DNA from: a virus
IMG/VR virus record: IMGVR_UViG_3300046001_009504
Coordinates: 1 to 46,227 of that record
Length of the DNA stretch: 46,227 bases
Reading direction: 5' to 3' (one strand)
Numbering within the stretch: position 1 is the first letter of the stretch; each line of letters opens with the position of its first letter. The position numbers were made by a program, and so were the translations under genes. Positions 18,232-27,862 of this stretch are shown here, piece by piece. Under the pieces are notes generated by a model. The model worked only from the letters and a program-made list of their open reading frames with translations, was not told the DNA's origin and did not search any database.

Positions 18232-18257
18232 AAAATATATACTTAAAAGGTACAAAG

Positions 18258-18285
18258 GAAGTCTGGTTTTTGCCAGACTTTTTTT
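18258..18285 (+). terminator. Rho-independent terminator after the tail tube gene
   Basis: The stem AAGTCTGG pairs with CCAGACTT around a TTTTTG loop, followed by a T-run. It ends the sheath-tube transcript. Its loop resembles those at 31088 and 40544. Confidence 0.9.
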
Positions 18286-18293
18286 GTTTGTAT

Positions 18294-18301
18294 ATATTTA
18301 T
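18294..18301 (+). promoter_or_regulatory. ATATTTAT motif, candidate late promoter element
   Basis: The box lies immediately after the tail tube terminator and 15 bases before the gp26-like ATG. A terminator followed by this box makes it a good candidate for restarting transcription. Confidence 0.45.
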
Positions 18302-18316
18302 TGTAAATAAGTTATT

Positions 18317-19075
18317 ATGAGCGAATTTAAATTTCCAACAGAAGTTATTGATTTACCTAGTAAAGGTTTAATCTATCCAGAGTCTAGTCCATTAAGTTCA
18401 GGAACTATTGAACTAAAGTACATGTCTGCTAAAGAAGAAGACATTTTAACAAATGTTAACTTTATTGAAAAAGGGATTATAGTTGATAAATTACTACAAA
18501 GTTTAATTGTAAGTAAAATTAATTATAGTGAACTAATCACTGGTGACAAAAATGCTATTTTAGTAGCAGCACGTATTTTAGGTTTTGGTGCTGAATATCC
18601 TATTGAAGTATTAGATAAATACGGAAAGAAAATTCCTGTTACTATTAACTTAAGTGAATTAAAAAATAAACCTTTTAATGAATCTTTATTTGTAAAAGAA
18701 AAAAATGAATTTATTTATGTTTTACCACAAAGTAAAGTAACTGTTGTTTTTAAACTTTTAACACATGGAGATGAACAAAAAATTGAAGAAGAAATTAAAG
18801 GATTAAAGAAAACACGTCCTCAAGAAAGTTTTGACGTAACTACCCGTTTAAAACACCAAATTCTCGCAGTAAACGGCGATAGTAACACAGAAAAAATTAG
18901 GATGTTCGTAGATAACATGTTGTTATCTGATTCACGAGCTTTGCGCAAGTATATCAATGAAATTTCTCCTGACTTAGACATGGTGTTTAGTTATGAAGAT
19001 TCTAAAGGAGACATTGTGGAGGGTGTCTCTATGCCTATGAATATCAACTTTCTTTACCCTGACGCCGAACTATAG
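18317..19075 (+). CDS. gp26-like baseplate hub / tail assembly protein
   Basis: A 252-residue protein starting EFKFPTEVIDLPSKGLIYP. The LPSKGLxYP opening, the SAKEEDILTN segment and C-terminal MPMNINFLYPDAEL are typical of T4 gp26-like (T4_baseplate) proteins. In T4, gp26 is a baseplate hub subunit; in many related phages this gene and a short downstream frame sit just before the tape measure, like tail assembly chaperones. It is preceded by a terminator and an ATATTTAT box. Confidence 0.7.
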   Translation: MSEFKFPTEVIDLPSKGLIYPESSPLSSGTIELKYMSAKEEDILTNVNFIEKGIIVDKLLQSLIVSKINYSELITGDKNAILVAARILGFGAEYPIEVLDKYGKKIPVTINLSELKNKPFNESLFVKEKNEFIYVLPQSKVTVVFKLLTHGDEQKIEEEIKGLKKTRPQESFDVTTRLKHQILAVNGDSNTEKIRMFVDNMLLSDSRALRKYINEISPDLDMVFSYEDSKGDIVEGVSMPMNINFLYPDAEL

Positions 19076-19085
19076 ATCAGGTTTT

Positions 19086-19319
19086 ATGAGTGAAATCCAT
19101 GATTTAACTTATCATGGAGGTGGTGGATTTATCTACAGTGAAGTTTGGCAAATGCCTATAATGACTAGAAGATTCCATATTCGTAAAATTAATGAATTTT
19201 TAGAAAAAAAGACAGAAGCTGAAGAAAAAGCAATGAGAGGAGACACGATGATAGATGCTAAATCTTATGCTAAAAGTATACAAGTACCTGATTTTGTTAG
19301 TACAGTAAAAAAATCATAA
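19086..19319 (+). CDS. Small tail assembly protein downstream of gp26-like gene
   Basis: A 77-residue protein. The opening EIHDLTYHGGGGFIYSEVW, then MPIMTRRFHIRKINEFLEKK, resembles short proteins encoded between gp26-like and tape measure genes in T4-like phages, usually annotated as tail assembly or baseplate proteins. Its frame is +1 relative to the gp26-like gene and is open back to 19041, so production as a frameshift extension of that protein is conceivable, though an ATG at 19086 is present. The acidic/basic helical C-terminus could be a coiled coil. Confidence 0.65.
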   Translation: MSEIHDLTYHGGGGFIYSEVWQMPIMTRRFHIRKINEFLEKKTEAEEKAMRGDTMIDAKSYAKSIQVPDFVSTVKKS

Positions 19320-19324
19320 TTTAA

Positions 19325-19332
19325 ATATTTAT
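19325..19332 (+). promoter_or_regulatory. ATATTTAT motif before tape measure gene
   Basis: The box lies only 4 bases before the tape measure ATG. As a -10 element it would place the transcript start inside the gene, so either the motif acts otherwise or this copy is not functional. Confidence 0.3.
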
Positions 19333-19336
19333 TAAT

Positions 19337-21637
19337 ATGGCTGATCCAAATGATTCTTTATTTTCTAAAATAAGTGTTGATGATGAATTAATACAAAATA
19401 CTAGAAATGCTTCTCAAGAATTTAACAATTTAAAAAATAATATTAGTAGTACTGATTTTTCTAAAGTCAATTCAGGTGTTAAAGATTATAACAGTGCTAC
19501 TAGAGATTTAAATGAAGCTTTAAAAGAAACAGTTGATTATTTAAAAGACTTAAAAAGTCAGGGAGATTTGTGGGCTAAAAAAACTTTAGAAATGGCACAA
19601 GCCGAAGCTGCTTTAGCTAAGGGAAAAGACAAGCTTCAAGATATAACAGCTCAAGTATCATCAAATCAAGCTAAATTAAATAAACAATTAGAAGAAGGAG
19701 TTGAAGCTAGAAGAAAAGTAGGAGAATACTTAACTAAAGCTGAAAGAGCTCAGTTTAACTTTAATGAAGCATTAAAATCAGGAGTAGCCACTCAACAGGA
19801 CTTAGACGATTTACAAGGCAAAGCTATAAAAGCTACTGAAACATTACAAGATTTTCAAGAAAAATCAGCTATTTTAGCTAAAATAATTAATGGTGAGTGG
19901 GAAGATGGGGCTAATAATTTAGATAAACAAATAGCAAGAACAGCAGCTATTCAAGCTCTTCAAAATGAACAACAACAAGATATTGTAAATAATAGAGAAA
20001 GAGAATTAAAAACTTTAAATGCTATGACTACACCTTTAGATAAACTAAGAGGTACAGTCAATTTAATTTATAATAAACTGAAAGAAACTGATCTTGGTAA
20101 ATGGGCTGGAGGAGTTATAGATAAAATAGGATTAGGATTTGCTGCCTTATTTACTAGAATGTTAGAATTTGACAAAATGCTAACAAATACAGCAAAACAA
20201 TTAGGTATTTCTGTAGAAGGAGCTAGAAATTTAGCACAAGTATTTGAAGGAGCTTCAATGAGAGCAAGTTCTATTAATTCTAATGCTAATATGCTTGTAT
20301 CTAACATAAAAAATCAATTTGAAGCCCAAAACCAAATTAATGAAGCTTTTGGAACTGCTGTTATGTTAACAGACAAAGAAAGAATTGATTTAGTAGTTAT
20401 TACAAAACAATTAGGTCTCCAAGCAGAAGAAGCAGCTAAAATTTATAAGTTACATATTTTAAGTGGTAAAAGTGTTGATGATATTCTTCATACTGTTTCC
20501 GATCAAGTAATTCGAGCTAGAAGTTTGTATGGTGTTAATTTAAACCTAAAACAAACAATGCAAGAAGTTGCTAAGGTAAATGACCAAATAGCAATTCAAT
20601 ACAAAAATAACCCAGAAGCAATTGCTAAAGCTGTAGTTCAAGTTAAAGCACTTGGTTTATCAATGGATCAAGCAGCAAGTGCATCAGAAAAAATGTTAGA
20701 TTTTGCAGGAAGTTTACAAAATGAATTAGAAGCAGAATTATTAACAGGTAAAGCTATTAATTTAGAACAAGCAAGATACTATGCTTTAATGGGTGATACT
20801 GCTAATGCTGCTAAAGAATTAATGAATAACGTTGGAGGAATCGAAGAATATCAAAATCTTAACGTACTTCAACAAAAATCATTAGCCCAAGCTGTAGGAA
20901 TGACTAGAGAAGAATTGTCTAAAACAGTAAGAGAACAAGAACTTTTAAAAGGAACTCAATATCAAACTGTTGAAGCAATGAAAGAAGCAGCTGCTTTAGC
21001 TGCTAGAGAAGGAAAAAGTCAAGAATTTCTTAATAGTTTAAGACAAGCAGGAACTAGTGAAGAACTAATAAGACAAGCAACTCAAATTAGTAACCAAGAA
21101 AAATTCCAAATGGCTATTGAAAAACTTCAAGAAACTTTAGCTAATATAATGACTGGTCCCTTCGGTAAATTAATAGATGGATTTGGAAAATTAGTAAGCA
21201 GTGCCACAGCATTAAAAGGTATATTGTATACAATGGCTTTTGTTTCTGGAGTTAAATTAGCAATGGGAATTAAAGACTTAACAACTAGCTTCCCCGGGTT
21301 AATAAGAGGAGCTAGATTATTTGCTATACAAATGAAAAGAGGGGCAATTGGATCTGCTTTGACTACGGCTTTATCTGGAAATTTATTAGCAATATTTGGA
21401 GGATTAGCAGCCGCTGGAGTAGCAGTAGCAGCCATTAATAGTGCTATCCCAGGAGGAGACGAAGGTAATGCTAATATTAATACAGGGGCAATTGGGGAAA
21501 ACGTAGCGGCTCGTTCAGCTCCAACTAGAGAATCACAAAATATTACAATAGAAAATAAATTTACATTAAACAACAGAGATTTAGGTTATATGGCTACTTC
21601 AACTAACGTAGGTACACAAAGAAGATTTGATTCTTAA
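19337..21637 (+). CDS. Tail tape measure protein
   Basis: A 766-residue protein dominated by long alpha-helical, Ala/Glu/Lys/Gln-rich coiled coil (residues ~20-240 and ~280-600), with hydrophobic segments near ~210-270, ~620-650 and ~680-700 (LLAIFGGLAAAGVAVAAI). This is the usual tape measure plan: extended helices in the tube lumen that set tail length, with hydrophobic parts for membrane passage. Position after the gp26-like pair and before baseplate genes fits. The low-complexity C-terminus (NINTGAIGENVAARSAPTRE) may be processed. Assignment rests on composition and context. Confidence 0.8.
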   Translation: MADPNDSLFSKISVDDELIQNTRNASQEFNNLKNNISSTDFSKVNSGVKDYNSATRDLNEALKETVDYLKDLKSQGDLWAKKTLEMAQAEAALAKGKDKLQDITAQVSSNQAKLNKQLEEGVEARRKVGEYLTKAERAQFNFNEALKSGVATQQDLDDLQGKAIKATETLQDFQEKSAILAKIINGEWEDGANNLDKQIARTAAIQALQNEQQQDIVNNRERELKTLNAMTTPLDKLRGTVNLIYNKLKETDLGKWAGGVIDKIGLGFAALFTRMLEFDKMLTNTAKQLGISVEGARNLAQVFEGASMRASSINSNANMLVSNIKNQFEAQNQINEAFGTAVMLTDKERIDLVVITKQLGLQAEEAAKIYKLHILSGKSVDDILHTVSDQVIRARSLYGVNLNLKQTMQEVAKVNDQIAIQYKNNPEAIAKAVVQVKALGLSMDQAASASEKMLDFAGSLQNELEAELLTGKAINLEQARYYALMGDTANAAKELMNNVGGIEEYQNLNVLQQKSLAQAVGMTREELSKTVREQELLKGTQYQTVEAMKEAAALAAREGKSQEFLNSLRQAGTSEELIRQATQISNQEKFQMAIEKLQETLANIMTGPFGKLIDGFGKLVSSATALKGILYTMAFVSGVKLAMGIKDLTTSFPGLIRGARLFAIQMKRGAIGSALTTALSGNLLAIFGGLAAAGVAVAAINSAIPGGDEGNANINTGAIGENVAARSAPTRESQNITIENKFTLNNRDLGYMATSTNVGTQRRFDS

Positions 21638-21644
21638 TATTTAT
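21637..21644 (+). promoter_or_regulatory. ATATTTAT motif, candidate late promoter element
   Basis: The box lies 14 bases before the ATG of the 111-residue structural-type gene, directly after the tape measure stop. Confidence 0.4.
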
Positions 21645-21658
21645 ACCAAAATAAAACT

Positions 21659-21994
21659 ATGGCAATCGCATTAAAAGACAGATTATTAGATCCAATTACA
21701 ACTAGTGTTTATGGATTAAAAGGTAACAAAGGACCCGAGTTTGAAAATGAGGGTCAAATGATGACATCAAGAATACAAGCATTTGTAGGAGTACCTCCAA
21801 CAAATACTTTATTAGCTTCACAAGACTTACTTACTGGTCGTTTATCTACTCAAATTCCATTTTATCCTTACTTCAAACCTGCTTCTAATCCTCCGGTAAG
21901 TTTTCAACCTGGATATGAAGGACGTATACCTCCATATGGTCCATATTCAAGAAACTACGCTGGAGGTAAAGGTCCTATTGAAGGAAGATATTAA
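21659..21994 (+). CDS. Small structural-type protein of unknown function
   Basis: A 111-residue protein rich in Pro, Gly, Tyr and Ser, especially in the C-terminal half (YPYFKPASNPPVSFQPGYEG). It has no membrane segment. The N-terminal AIALKDRLLDPITTSVYGLKG may be a helical binding element. It overlaps the next gene (TAATG) and lies between tape measure and baseplate genes, so a small baseplate or tail-tip role is likely. No family recognised. Confidence 0.55.
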   Translation: MAIALKDRLLDPITTSVYGLKGNKGPEFENEGQMMTSRIQAFVGVPPTNTLLASQDLLTGRLSTQIPFYPYFKPASNPPVSFQPGYEGRIPPYGPYSRNYAGGKGPIEGRY

Positions 21995-23874
21995 TGGCTA
22001 GTTTAAAGGAGATATTTGAAAGGGCCCAACAAACGGGTCAAGTTGAGTACACCTATTTTGGTGGTGGTACTAATGTGTCTCCTTTTAATCAAACCTCAAT
22101 TCCTGTTTATCCAGGCACAAATAAAAAATTAAATTCAAAGTCTCCTTACATAAGATTAGGATATGAAGGTGGATTTCCTGACGATCTTAAGTTTAGAGAA
22201 GGTGATCCTACGGGTGTTTTTAATACTGGTTTAGCAATTGTTAGAGACACAGCTAGAATAGGAGCATTTTTTACGGATGTTCCTAATGGACCATTATGGT
22301 TAATTAAACAATCAGGACTACAATTATCAAACCCAGATACATCGTATCAATCTGTTACTACAGATGGATCTTCTACTTTACTGAGTAAATTAACTCAAAT
22401 AGAAGGACCTAGATTTTATAATCCTATAGGTCTTAATACTTTAGCATCTGTAAGTGGAAATGCATTAGGCTTACATTTTACTCGCCATGGTTTAAGCCCC
22501 ACAAATGATACTGGATATATTAGTTTAAATACTGTTAATACTCAAAATGGTGCAGAATTTAAAAGTAGACTAACAGAATACAAAAGTAAACTATTAAATA
22601 ATAATCCTAGCCAAGAAACTCTTTTAAATAATTACGTTGGAGGACCTAATTCATTTTATGGAATAGGAAGAACAAGAACTTTTTCTTATGTAAACCAACA
22701 AGCTAAAAATTATTTATCTGCCAATAATGGAGATTTTGTTCCGTTTACTCTTAGTGACATAGATCTTTATTCAAATAAAGTAAGAAAAGGAGAAAATATA
22801 GTTACAACAACAACTCCTATTTCTTTAATAAATCCATTTAATTCTCCTCTTACTAATTTAATAACTATAGAAACTAATGGTAATGGGAATGGATTTATAC
22901 AAGATTTTAGACAAGTAAATGATAATAAAAATGCTGAAAACTATCCTGAATTAAATATTCATGATAGAGTAGGAGTAACAACAGGACAAGTAGCTGTAGG
23001 AACACCAAATACTGTAGATTCAATAAATGTTATTAGTATTACTCCAAGATCTGTATTTTATGGATACAGCAATTCAGCTACAAATAAAACAAATTCAGTT
23101 CCTTCAAATTTACTTTACAGTGGGTTATATGATAGTGCTGAAGTTCAATCAAAAACCAATGGTAGTTTTGGTAGAGACATAATTAAATTTAGAATAGAAT
23201 TATTAAATAACGATCAACCTGTATTTGGGGGAACTACTATAAATACAGATGTATTAGCATTTAGAGCATATTTAGATACTTTAACTGACGACATGTCACC
23301 AACATGGAAACCATTTAATTATATGGGTAGAGGTGAAGATTTTTATGTTTATGAAAAATTTAGTAGAAAAATTAACTTTAGTTTTGTTATATTCGCACAT
23401 TCTAAATATGAAATGCCTGCAATTTACACTAAGTTAAATTATTTAATGTCTGCTATGGCTCCTGATTATAACCGATATAATCAAATGAGAGGTACTTACG
23501 CTTATTTGACAATTGGAGATTACATATACCAACAACCTGGTGTGTTTACTCAAATGCAAATTAGTGGTTTGTTAGATGCACCTTGGGAAATTACACTAGC
23601 CGAACCAGAAGCAAGACCTAATATTAATGATTATACCGACAAATACCAACATGAAGTTCCTAAATATATGAAGGTAACTATGGCTTTTAATCCAATTCAC
23701 AATTTCTTACCAAAGAAAAACCACAGAAACACAGCACATACTGCTACGTTTGTTACTCCTAACTGGAAAGTAGGACATAATAATTATTATTTACCACAAG
23801 ATTTAGTAACTACACCTGATGGAACACAAAAATCAACATTGATTAATATTCCGGAACAAGATATTAAAAACTAA
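21994..23874 (+). CDS. Baseplate / tail-tube initiator-like structural protein
   Basis: A 626-residue protein. The C-terminal ~200 residues contain IIKFRIELLNN, VLAFRAYLDTLTDDMSPTW, INFSFVIFAHSKYEMPAIY, KLNYLMSAMAPDY and PWEITLAEPEARPNI. This is a pattern of tube-like barrel strands followed by a loop contacting the next ring, as in gp48/gp54- or LysM-associated baseplate proteins. The N-terminal half is Asn/Thr/Gly-rich and unrecognised. It sits just before a LysM/gp53-like gene. I am confident it is a tail or baseplate protein but not which T4 counterpart it matches. Confidence 0.6.
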   Translation: MASLKEIFERAQQTGQVEYTYFGGGTNVSPFNQTSIPVYPGTNKKLNSKSPYIRLGYEGGFPDDLKFREGDPTGVFNTGLAIVRDTARIGAFFTDVPNGPLWLIKQSGLQLSNPDTSYQSVTTDGSSTLLSKLTQIEGPRFYNPIGLNTLASVSGNALGLHFTRHGLSPTNDTGYISLNTVNTQNGAEFKSRLTEYKSKLLNNNPSQETLLNNYVGGPNSFYGIGRTRTFSYVNQQAKNYLSANNGDFVPFTLSDIDLYSNKVRKGENIVTTTTPISLINPFNSPLTNLITIETNGNGNGFIQDFRQVNDNKNAENYPELNIHDRVGVTTGQVAVGTPNTVDSINVISITPRSVFYGYSNSATNKTNSVPSNLLYSGLYDSAEVQSKTNGSFGRDIIKFRIELLNNDQPVFGGTTINTDVLAFRAYLDTLTDDMSPTWKPFNYMGRGEDFYVYEKFSRKINFSFVIFAHSKYEMPAIYTKLNYLMSAMAPDYNRYNQMRGTYAYLTIGDYIYQQPGVFTQMQISGLLDAPWEITLAEPEARPNINDYTDKYQHEVPKYMKVTMAFNPIHNFLPKKNHRNTAHTATFVTPNWKVGHNNYYLPQDLVTTPDGTQKSTLINIPEQDIKN

Positions 23875-23879
23875 TAGTT

Positions 23880-24212
23880 ATGAATAGATATCCTAATATA
23901 TTAATAAGAAAACAACAAAATGGTTTAAGATATTTTGGGTCAAGTAAGTATCCACCTATTAGTCCTTCAATAAATGATTATTATATTATAACTATGCAAG
24001 GAGATAGGCTAGATAATTTATCAGCTCAGTTTTATGGAGATCCTACACTTTATTGGATACTTCAAGTAGCTAATGCTGACACAATCAATAGAGACTCATT
24101 GTATCCCCCTATTGGAGTACAATTAAGAATACCCCAAGATTTATCTACAATCTTAAATGATTTTGATAATTTAAATCAACTTGACGAAGATAATATAATA
24201 ACAACACAATAA
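23880..24212 (+). CDS. LysM-domain baseplate protein (gp53-like)
   Basis: A 110-residue protein with a single LysM-like fold at residues ~38-85: YYIITMQGDRLDNLSAQFYG, DPTLYWILQVAN and a final LRIP. T4 gp53 and tail protein X of other phages have the same LysM module and join wedge or hub parts of the baseplate. The YGDPTLYWILxxAN segment is a typical phage version. The C-terminal tail is acidic and Asn-rich. It follows the large baseplate gene after 5 bases. Confidence 0.75.
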   Translation: MNRYPNILIRKQQNGLRYFGSSKYPPISPSINDYYIITMQGDRLDNLSAQFYGDPTLYWILQVANADTINRDSLYPPIGVQLRIPQDLSTILNDFDNLNQLDEDNIITTQ

Positions 24213-24237
24213 AATAGTTTTGATAAGGCAATAAAAA

Positions 24238-27200
24238 ATGGGTATATTTAAAGAAACATTGGCCGATAGTATTCAAACTCAACTTAGAGCTAGAACGTTA
24301 GTTGTAAGAGGAGTTAATGACGATAATCCAAATAATATTAGTAGAGATAATAGAAGTGGTTTACTTCCATGGTACCTTAGTAAAAATGCTTGGGTAAAAA
24401 TGTCATCTTTCACAGATTACAATGACGGGCCAGTTTTTTTTGATGGAAGTGGAAGTGTACTTGTAGATACATCAAAAGGAAATTATAAAGGTAATGAACT
24501 TAGTAAAAAATACGTGTTATTTGGTGGTTCTCTTTATTTCAAGTCAGGTTCTACACTAATTCAAGAAACACTAAGATATGGAGTAGCAACTCCAAGCGCA
24601 GTTTATGGTGGGGACATAGATAAAGCTGGAAGAAGTGGAGTAAATCATCCATATTTCAGACAAATGGGTATTAGACCTATGCCTGGCATCACAGGAGTAG
24701 AATTAAGAACATTAGGAGCTTACGGATCTATATTTGAAACAACAGTAAAATTTAACTGTTGGGACACTCACCAACTTAATGAACTAGAACTTTTATATAT
24801 GAGACCAGGATACTCAGTTCTTTTAGAATGGGGTTGGTCTCAATATTTAGATTACAATGATAATTTAGTAAATTCTAAAGCAACATTACCTGAAGATAAA
24901 CTTATTCCTCAGTCTTATATTGGTGGAACAATAGATCCATTTGAATCTAATTTAACTCAAGATATAGTTTATCAAAAATTACAAATACTACGTGAAAAAT
25001 ACCGCCATAACTATGATGGAATGTTAGGTTATGTAAAAAACTTTAAATGGAAATTAAGAAGAGATGGAGGTTATGATTGTGAAACAGTATTAATCTCAAT
25101 GGGAGAAGTAATCAATACTGTAAAAATGAGTACAAATTCTAATACTTTAAGAAATGATACTAGTTTAGATCTTAATTCGGTAAATAATTCTTATGTATAT
25201 GATGATTATGAGAATATACTGTTAAGTTTAAAAGCAAATGAAGAAGGTATAGTAAACTATACATCGGGAACAACTAATTTTCAAACATTAGATGAATCTC
25301 AATACTCAGGCAGTTGGAATTACGATATAAATTATGTTAATTTCACTAGTATTCAAGAAAAATTAACTAATTCAGGATATCCAGATCAAGCTAAACGACT
25401 TGCCGACCAACCTTATTTTAAATATGTAATTTCGGATCCTAATGGTGATGGATATGTAGGATCTAAATACGAATACATTACTTTAGATATATGGTTAGCA
25501 ATTGTAGGATCTTATTGTAACCTAAGACAAAAATCAAAATCAGGAAAAACAACAGATATTGTTAGATTATTAGTACCTGAAAATACTGATTATTGTTTAG
25601 CAGGACCAGATTCTATTTCTATTGATGCTGGAGTTTGTTTAGTGAAAAACCAAGGAGCTTTTTTACAAGAATTTGGAGCCTTAAATATTCCTAATTTTAA
25701 AACTAAACAAAATGGAATAAATCCTCCAATTTTTGGTCGTGATCCCGAAGATAGAAAAGGAGAAAAGGTATATTATAATGATAATAATTTACAATTTTTT
25801 AATAAAACTGCTAAAAACGGCCAATTAAAGAACATATTGTTAAATATAGACTTGTTATTAGGAATATATCGAGAAATAAAGTCTAGTGATTATGATAATG
25901 GAGTTGTTATGGTAGACTACATAAAAAGTGTAATGCATAAAGTGTCAACAGCTTTAGGAGGATTAAATAACTTTATAGTATCTACAGCGGGCCCTAATCA
26001 AAATACAGCTAAACTAGTAGATACTTATTATTTAAATAAACAACCTAAAGACACATTTTATGAATTTGATTTATTAGGCTTAGGTAGTATTTGTAAAAAC
26101 GTAGACATAGAAAGTCAAATTTTTGAAAACCAAAGTACAATTGTAGGTATAGCAGCTCAATCAAAAGCTAATTTAGGAGACGTTTATAATTCAAGTCAAG
26201 TTTACTTAAATGCTGGATTAACAGACAGATTATCAACAGAAAAGGGTCAAGGAGAAGAAATTAATGGTAAAAAAGGTAATTATTTTAAAAACAATAAAAA
26301 TAGTAGTTTTTACAGAAAAGTTCTTCAACTTATGGTTTATGCTAGAGATTATATAGTAGGTACAGGAGGTAATTTTACTTCAATAGGACCTACTCAATCT
26401 ACTTCTCTTACTAATTTACTTACAGGTGATGTTCCTACTTCTAAATTTTTAATTAACCAAAATGATAGAAGTTTATCTACTCCTTCAACTCTTCTAAAAC
26501 AGTCTTTATTAAGATTTGATGGTGATTTAGGTTTTAAGGCTTTAATTCCTTTTAAATTAAGAATTACATTAGAAGGAATTGGAGGAATAGTTGTAGGACA
26601 AATCTTTAGAATAAAACAAAACGTAATTCCTAAAAACTACTATGATAAAAATTTAGGATTTGTTATAACACAAATAAATCATTCTTTAAAAGACAATCAA
26701 TGGGAAACTACATTAGAAACTCAAATTTGTATTTTAGAAGATAAAAAGTTTGAAAATTTTATTACACAAGATAGAGGTGGTTTTGAAGATTTTGTTGAAA
26801 AGTTAAAAGCTATTGCTATATTGTATCCTATTTTAATAGATTTTATTAAATTTCAAACTGTAAAATCCTTAATAGGTTATTTGTACGCAACTACTAACAA
26901 CGGTACATTTACAAAAAACATTGATGATTATTTACTTAATTATAAGAAGGATGATGTAACTAAATATTGGGAAAATAATATTCAAGGCTTTTTAGAGCCA
27001 TCAACACCCCCATCAAATTCATTTCCTATTGGAGAATTTGAAAATTTTGTAAAATCGTGGGTAAATAATTGGTTATCAATATATGGAAATGAAGAAACAT
27101 CTGTTGGTAGTGGTGTTCTTAGAAAAGATGTAGAATTTACAACTGGAAAAACTGTAGAAGCAACATTGAATTGGATAGCTAGTAATGGGTTTCCAGCAGG

Positions 27201-27849
27201 TATTGCCTCTGAAGAAGTATTTGAAGGATTTAATCAAGATTTTCTTTATAAAACTAATGAAATTCTAACTTCAAATTATGGTCTATTCTATCCCAACGGT
27301 AAAGGATCTTTTTTTGGCCCACCAGTAACATCAGTAATAAATAAGAATGGAGATTTTTACACATTAAATAACCAAGTTTTAACTGATAATATTAAAAATT
27401 TTTTAAATACAGCTTCAGATAGAGTAGGTGATTTTCCCTTTCAACTTGTAAAAGAAGCATATAATGCTAGTTTTGGATTAGGAGAAGGACAATTTTCATT
27501 ATCTCAATTTTTCTTTATTGATAGTTATGTAATGTATGGCCAACCAACTTCTTTAGGTCATCCATTATATGATAACCAAAAAGCCTCAGCCCCTGCTAAT
27601 AATTACAATCATATTTGGTGGTTAGAAAAAAACATGCAACCTACTAATCCTAATATTATTATAACTTCAGCAATCCACCAAACATTTGGACGTAAAATTA
27701 ACTGGACTTCTACATACCTATACATAGATCCACAGACAAATCAACAAAGTAGAAAAACAATAGATACAGAAAGATATGGTAATAACGTTACCCCAGCAGA
27801 AGAAAACGAACTTATAAATAACGGTGGTAATTATAATATATTCACATAA
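24238..27849 (+). CDS. Large baseplate hub-like structural protein
   Basis: A 1203-residue protein, the largest in the window. Residues ~140-210 hold MRPMPGITGVELRTLGAYGS-type sequence, ETTVKFNCWDTHQLNELELL and RPGYSVLLEWGWSQYL, a pattern I associate with hub or spike-base proteins. DGMLGYVKNFKWKLRRDGGYDC and a late LRITLEGIGGIVVGQIFRI with FVITQINHSLKDNQWETTLE resemble hub-domain strands of gp27/VgrG-like proteins. The last ~350 residues are different and may be an added domain. Likely the central hub or spike-carrying baseplate protein. Its large size compared with T4 gp27 (~390) is notable. Confidence 0.6.
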   Translation: MGIFKETLADSIQTQLRARTLVVRGVNDDNPNNISRDNRSGLLPWYLSKNAWVKMSSFTDYNDGPVFFDGSGSVLVDTSKGNYKGNELSKKYVLFGGSLYFKSGSTLIQETLRYGVATPSAVYGGDIDKAGRSGVNHPYFRQMGIRPMPGITGVELRTLGAYGSIFETTVKFNCWDTHQLNELELLYMRPGYSVLLEWGWSQYLDYNDNLVNSKATLPEDKLIPQSYIGGTIDPFESNLTQDIVYQKLQILREKYRHNYDGMLGYVKNFKWKLRRDGGYDCETVLISMGEVINTVKMSTNSNTLRNDTSLDLNSVNNSYVYDDYENILLSLKANEEGIVNYTSGTTNFQTLDESQYSGSWNYDINYVNFTSIQEKLTNSGYPDQAKRLADQPYFKYVISDPNGDGYVGSKYEYITLDIWLAIVGSYCNLRQKSKSGKTTDIVRLLVPENTDYCLAGPDSISIDAGVCLVKNQGAFLQEFGALNIPNFKTKQNGINPPIFGRDPEDRKGEKVYYNDNNLQFFNKTAKNGQLKNILLNIDLLLGIYREIKSSDYDNGVVMVDYIKSVMHKVSTALGGLNNFIVSTAGPNQNTAKLVDTYYLNKQPKDTFYEFDLLGLGSICKNVDIESQIFENQSTIVGIAAQSKANLGDVYNSSQVYLNAGLTDRLSTEKGQGEEINGKKGNYFKNNKNSSFYRKVLQLMVYARDYIVGTGGNFTSIGPTQSTSLTNLLTGDVPTSKFLINQNDRSLSTPSTLLKQSLLRFDGDLGFKALIPFKLRITLEGIGGIVVGQIFRIKQNVIPKNYYDKNLGFVITQINHSLKDNQWETTLETQICILEDKKFENFITQDRGGFEDFVEKLKAIAILYPILIDFIKFQTVKSLIGYLYATTNNGTFTKNIDDYLLNYKKDDVTKYWENNIQGFLEPSTPPSNSFPIGEFENFVKSWVNNWLSIYGNEETSVGSGVLRKDVEFTTGKTVEATLNWIASNGFPAGIASEEVFEGFNQDFLYKTNEILTSNYGLFYPNGKGSFFGPPVTSVINKNGDFYTLNNQVLTDNIKNFLNTASDRVGDFPFQLVKEAYNASFGLGEGQFSLSQFFFIDSYVMYGQPTSLGHPLYDNQKASAPANNYNHIWWLEKNMQPTNPNIIITSAIHQTFGRKINWTSTYLYIDPQTNQQSRKTIDTERYGNNVTPAEENELINNGGNYNIFT

Positions 27850-27862
27850 TATAAAAACATAA

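Noticed and set aside
21127-21573. A 148-residue minus-strand ORF in the tape measure gene
   Set aside because: Its Ala/Pro/Asn composition is the complement of Ala/Gly-rich helices on the + strand, and all neighbours are on +.
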